Below are positions 60,922-64,000 of a DNA stretch of 64,000 nt, in pieces. A model generated the notes under the pieces. It searched no databases. It saw only the letters and a program-made list of their open reading frames with translations, and had not been told where the DNA came from. The first letter of the stretch is position 1. Each line of letters opens with the position of its first letter. The DNA comes from Gymnorhina tibicen (taxonomy: Eukaryota > Chordata > Aves > Passeriformes > Artamidae): assembly GCA_013399875.1 (NCBI GenBank), contig VXAZ01003464.1, forward strand, positions 62,001 through 126,000, given 5' to 3'. Position numbers and translations under genes: made by a program.

Positions 60922-62968
60922 TTGNNNNCAGTAAAAAAAAAAAAAAAAAAAAAAAAAAAGTGCCTTGTAGTTACCTGTATGAAGTTTCTACAACTTCTCT
61001 CCTTCCACAGTTCCCTTCCATAACCAGAAGAATATCCAACTTTGATTTCCTGCTTCTGGGATGCTACAAATCCCAGCAAAATTTTCATAACAGACCTCAA
61101 CGACAGCAAAGAGTTACCCCAAATCACTGGGATAAAGTGCACATCATTCCTTACGCTGAACTTCACCTTCATCTCACTCTGGAAAATAGTTTTACGCAAT
61201 ACCTACCTGGTATTGATTATAGCTAAAGCAGAAAATGCACAGCCTGACATGTCAATCCAGCAGGATAACCCTGCACACTGCTAGTTAAGATGTTAACAGT
61301 AGTCAGTAACCGCATGTTTCCAACGTCTTCCAATGGCAACTCATTTGCAGTGCTCAGACCACGCCATTTGCATAGCTTACTGTGAAAATGTCCTCTAACT
61401 GATTTTTGTGCCTCAAAACTAGCCTTGATTTTTGTGCCTCAAAACTAGCCTTGCTCAGCTGGAACAAATCTTTGTCACTATGGCATAAAGAAATTCCTCC
61501 CAAAGCACAAGAGCATCCAGTGAAGTCTTTACTGACCTTTGCCATGACTTCTGGATCAGGTTCCTCTACTGGATCAGCCCATTCCACTGTAACAACATTT
61601 CCCCAGACTTTTACTTTCCCACTCATCAGGCGTCGGCGAGCTTGTGCTGCTGACTTGTGATCCTCATATTCCAAGAAGCAGAATCCTCGATTCTTCTTTT
61701 TATCATCAGGTTGATGATACAAAATTACATCCACCAAACCCTCTGAAAAACAGATCTTTAGTATTGAGCTTCAAAAAGAAAGAAAAGATCTAGAGTCTAC
61801 CCTAAAATGCCTTCACTTGTGTTTTGTAATTAATTTGAATTTTACACCTGAAAGGGGGTGGGAGCACAAGAAAAGCAAAACAAATAGCAGATGTCCATCC
61901 AATTTACCCAGAAACAGGTCACCTAGCAAGTGAAATTTTCCAGAACAAACTTACCTCACAATTAGGCTCTGCAAAACATCAACCTCATAAACTCACACAG
62001 TTTAAGTTTTCTATACTTTTAAAATAATTTTTACATCTTTGAAAGGCAGCCAGCACTAACACATGACCTCTCCCCTGCCTCCTGGGGAACCTAGAAGGAA
62101 CATCTTCCACATCTCTCCAAAAAGAGGAGAGAGAACTAAATGAATATGCACCTTCTGTTTTCACCACTTCCCTGAAGTACTTATAAATAGCAACCCTAAA
62201 AAAGAAGCAGGAGGTTAAAGCTCTCCTACAGGAACAAGAGCAAGTGACTCAATCTCTTATCTAAGGCAGAAGCACCCTTTCAGTGATGAGCTGACTTCTC
62301 TTCTTCCTACTTGCTGCACATACTGAAGAATGCTGAAAAACTGGGACAAAAATTAGTCTGTCATTAACTATTTCTGTAATAATATTCCCTCCAAACCAAT
62401 TTAATATTCCCTCCTCCCCTTCACTGCTTAGGAATACATTTGTTTCAGGCTCCCCAAAAAACTTCTCCATGTTGACAGCAGAACCTCCTGTAGATTCAGT
62501 AACAAATACAGAGCCTTCAACAGAAAGCTAGAACAGGTAACAGAATTGGGATCTTCATTTTTTTCTGAGTTCATTGGTGCTGGTTTTTCTGAGTCCATTT
62601 GAGCTGTTTTCATCTCTAACTGTAAAGTTACATCATCATTCATTTAGCAATCACTAAAATACAAGTCCCTTTACACTCCACCTTAAGATATAATACATAT
62701 ATAAAATTTCTAACAAAATCAAACTTGGAATCCAACTTGAAAATAGTTTAAGCAATACCTGAACACATCCATCAAACAACTAGAGCTACAAAACAGAGAC
62801 TGAATGGTATTCTGGGACTCAGTAAGTCTTACCTGTGACTTTACCAAACTCTTCCAATATGTTTTCCTTAGTTTTATTCTTTGGAATTGACCCAACAAAT
62901 AACCTGTTGTTTGCCACGGAGATGCATACTCCAAGGTGCTTTCCAGGACGGATTTCATAGTTGTCGCA
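57685..62968 (-). CDS. HNRNPR: HNRNPR, 3' part: last five coding exons (heterogeneous nuclear ribonucleoprotein R)
   Basis: This is a spliced minus-strand gene, partial at its 5' end. The exons are 62968-62833, 61742-61537, 60756-60607, 58609-58488 and 58297-57685 (136, 206, 150, 122 and 613 nt). They total 1227 nt, or 408 residues plus a TAG stop, with consistent phases and GT-AG introns throughout. In the partial protein, RRM2 has RNP2 LFVGSI at residues 23-28 and RNP1 RGFCFLEY at 64-71. RRM3 has RNP2 VLFVRNL at 117-123 and RNP1 KDYAFVHF at 149-156. A Tyr/Gly-rich stretch, an RGG box and a bipartite basic nuclear localisation segment (347-361) follow. The human protein is about 633 residues, so about 225 N-terminal residues (acidic region, most of RRM1) are missing from the window. 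The family binds nuclear pre-mRNA and cytoplasmic and axonal mRNA. I prefer HNRNPR over its paralogue SYNCRIP because of the [16 protein letters not shown] stretch and the tail [17 protein letters not shown]. That choice rests on remembered family sequences. Confidence 0.9.
58298..58487 (-). other. HNRNPR: HNRNPR last intron (190 nt)
   Basis: Short GT-AG intron between the basic-linker exon and the RGG exon. The donor is gtgagt and the acceptor tract is T-rich, ending in tag. No other feature seen. Confidence 0.85.
58488..58609 (-). CDS. HNRNPR: HNRNPR coding exon: end of RRM3 and basic linker
   Basis: This exon encodes [20 protein letters not shown], the last helix and strand of RRM3, followed by [20 protein letters not shown], a Lys/Arg-rich linker. 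The acceptor is ttttgtacag and the donor is ACTGC/gtgagt. Out-phase 2 completes an Ala codon with the first base of the last exon. The intron after it is only 190 nt. Confidence 0.93.
58610..60606 (-). other. HNRNPR: HNRNPR intron, about 2.0 kb
   Basis: AT-rich intron between the RRM3 exon and the basic-linker exon. I saw no repeat element or clear exon in it. Introns of hnRNP genes can contain conserved unproductive (poison) exons, and this is the longest intron in the window that is complete, so it is the place to look. Nothing in the sequence itself proves one. Confidence 0.8.
60607..60756 (-). CDS. HNRNPR: HNRNPR coding exon: RRM3
   Basis: This exon is exactly 150 nt and encodes 50 residues, [17 protein letters not shown] through [10 protein letters not shown]. 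It holds RNP2 (VLFVRNL) and RNP1 (KDYAFVHF) of the third RRM. The acceptor is tttcaccag and the donor is GTGAAG/gtaggt. Both ends are phase 0, so skipping the exon would remove 50 residues from RRM3 without a frameshift. Confidence 0.93.
60925..60928. other. Assembly gap, 4 N
   Basis: NNNN within an HNRNPR intron, between two long A-runs. Each A-run is followed by nearly the same bases (gagccttg before the gap, gtgccttg after the second run), which suggests unresolved homopolymer sequence. Confidence 0.97.
61401..61452. repeat. Tandem duplication, 2 x 26 bp, exact
   Basis: The unit starting gatttttgtgcctcaaaact and ending agcctt occurs twice back to back with no mismatch. It lies in an HNRNPR intron. 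Confidence 0.95.
61537..61742 (-). CDS. HNRNPR: HNRNPR coding exon: body of RRM2
   Basis: This exon encodes 69 residues together with the split Glu codon. It starts [19 protein letters not shown], carries RNP1 RGFCFLEY, and ends [10 protein letters not shown], which is the linker to RRM3. The acceptor is ctgtttttcag and the donor is GCAAAG/gtcagt, a slightly weak +3 C donor. It ends in phase 0. Reading straight past the donor meets no stop for a further 50 or so codons, but the family sequence continues in the next exon (VKVLFVRNL), so that read-through is intronic. Confidence 0.93.
61743..62832 (-). other. HNRNPR: HNRNPR intron, about 1.1 kb
   Basis: GT-AG intron splitting RRM2 after the phase-1 base of a Glu codon. 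It contains ordinary AT-rich sequence. No repeat, RNA gene or additional exon was recognised. Confidence 0.8.
62833..62968 (-). CDS. HNRNPR: HNRNPR coding exon: end of RRM1 and start of RRM2
   Basis: This exon encodes 45 residues plus one base, starting [13 protein letters not shown] and ending EEFGKVT. The acceptor is a T-rich tract ending in CAG (62971-62969) and the donor is CACAG/gtaag at 62832-62831. It holds the last strand of RRM1 (VCISVANN) and the RNP2 motif of RRM2 (LFVGSI). Out-phase 1 joins the next exon as a Glu codon (G/AG). The preceding exon, which should end in AVKL, was not found between 62969 and 64000. Confidence 0.93.
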
Positions 62969-64000
62969 CTGAAAAAACAAAGCCAGTGATTTGCTTTATC
63001 CACAATACTATGCATAAAAATATCCCCAAATCATAAAATCAGGTATTTTCTTCACCATCTACTACTTTTATACATAGCATGTTTAATTGGCATTGCAAGA
63101 GAATTCCTAAAACAGCTGGTTTTGTGTCGGCATTCACTTGGAAGAACAGTGCCAAGCTTAGGATTTCCACAAACTTCAGAAGTCCTGTTGAATGGAAAGC
63201 TACAAAACAACTGCAGTAAAAGGAACAACATGGGACGTATACAAATTGCATGGCATAAATTTATTCACCTACTGTTTATCTCAGACTTGAAAGATCTTTC
63301 TAGCAACTGGTTACTGCTTCCTCTGCTGTCAGTCAACTGCTGCTGCTGTTATCAGTAAGCAAATACATGGCATTAAAGATACTGCGAGTTCTTCCTCTTT
63401 CTTGGATAGTTTTGAACACTGAGAAGGTTCGTCAAGACAATCAACTGTCTAAATCAGTCTGTGACCTGGTTTCTACCCCAGCCCCAATAGCAGGCATGTT
63501 TTTGACTTTGTACGTGATAGGATTAAAAAATTTTACTGTCAAGAGTTAAAACTTCCACTAGAAAAAATTTAGCCCACTGCTTCATGCCTGCACCCACAGC
63601 TGGATTACTCTGAACACCAAGACTCCCAATAGGTCTTTAAAGGTATAAGAATTCAGCCTTTAAAAAAAAAAAATTCAAGATAGACATAGTCTTTTTTTTA
63701 GTCAGGATTTTCAAACACAGCAGAAGAGGATGGCTGTTTCATCATCAGCCAGCTTCTGAAGATCTCATGCAATTCTTTAAAAGCATGTTTTTAGCCGTTC
63801 TAACCCTAGCTGAGACACAGCCCTACAAATGACAGCAATACCTTCAGAACATTCTTCATATTCCAGAAGAACTAGAAAAATGTTAAGGTCCCACAGATTA
63901 TCAAACAAAATCACTTCAAGGAAGACAAAAGCATTTCAGAATTTTGCTTCACATACTAAAGTGATTCCTAACACAGTAAAACTTTTTGTTCTGGTGCCAT
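62969..64000 (-). other. HNRNPR: HNRNPR upstream intron, continues beyond the window
   Basis: Intronic sequence upstream of the first visible HNRNPR exon. I looked for the preceding RRM1 exon, whose product should end near AVKL, and did not find it. An A-run at 63663-63673 is the only simple repeat. Confidence 0.7.

Larger units (their letters stand above)
60757..61536 (-). other. HNRNPR: HNRNPR intron with two long A-runs, a 4-N gap and a 26-bp tandem duplication
   Basis: Intron between the RRM2 and RRM3 exons. On the plus strand it carries two A-runs (about 60891-60916 and 60933-60959) separated by a short unique piece containing NNNN. It also holds an exact two-copy 26-bp tandem repeat at 61401-61452, beginning 84 nt from the 5' splice site in gene orientation. 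Confidence 0.85.

Noticed and set aside
61354..61536. Extension of the HNRNPR RRM2 exon past its donor
   Set aside because: The frame stays open to a stop near 61354, but the family sequence continues with VKVLFVRNL from the next exon and the donor is usable, so the extension is intron.
1..64000. CRISPR arrays, operons, bacterial promoters, tRNA or rRNA genes
   Set aside because: None seen. The window is vertebrate nuclear DNA, and the only regularly spaced repeats are two-copy tandem duplications.

Overview
This window looks like nuclear DNA from a bird, probably a songbird or close relative. The evidence is several CR1 LINE fragments with the CR1 3' end signature, a set of solo LTRs from avian-type endogenous retroviruses, and compact vertebrate exons with GT-AG introns. 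No bacterial, plasmid or phage features are visible.

Layout: positions 1 to about 36 kb are intergenic and rich in mobile elements. I delimit six solo LTRs in the window by exact target-site duplications (TSDs): 899-1495, 5610-6793, 17404-18583, 21777-22254, 24681-25199 and 48223-48792. A seventh, at 19435-20207, has an imperfect one. Three more LTR-like blocks (ending at 2742; 10964-12267; 12908-13556) lack a convincing TSD. CR1 fragments lie at about 12.4, 15.1, 16.5, 26.4, 32.85, 34.2 and 36.0 kb. A two-copy 109-bp tandem duplication lies at 33.9-34.1 kb. None of the open frames here looks like a gene.

From about 36.3 to 56.2 kb the sequence is AT-rich and almost free of recognisable repeats; the one clear insertion is the LTR at 48.2-48.8 kb. 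I found no gene I can name there, only short exon-like segments whose reading frames I could not chain together.

From about 56.9 kb to the right edge lies the 3' part of one gene on the minus strand: HNRNPR (heterogeneous nuclear ribonucleoprotein R). Five consecutive coding exons, all with GT-AG splice sites and matching phases, encode the last 408 residues: the end of RRM1, all of RRM2 and RRM3, the Tyr/Gly/Arg-rich RGG region and the C-terminal nuclear localisation segment. The first ~225 residues lie beyond position 64000. The 3' UTR is interrupted by a 59-base assembly gap, and a 4-base gap lies in one intron.

I found no undescribed biological system. The most useful novelties are the mosaic structure of the LTR family, the tandem duplications, the gap artefacts next to HNRNPR and the unexplained repeat-poor block.
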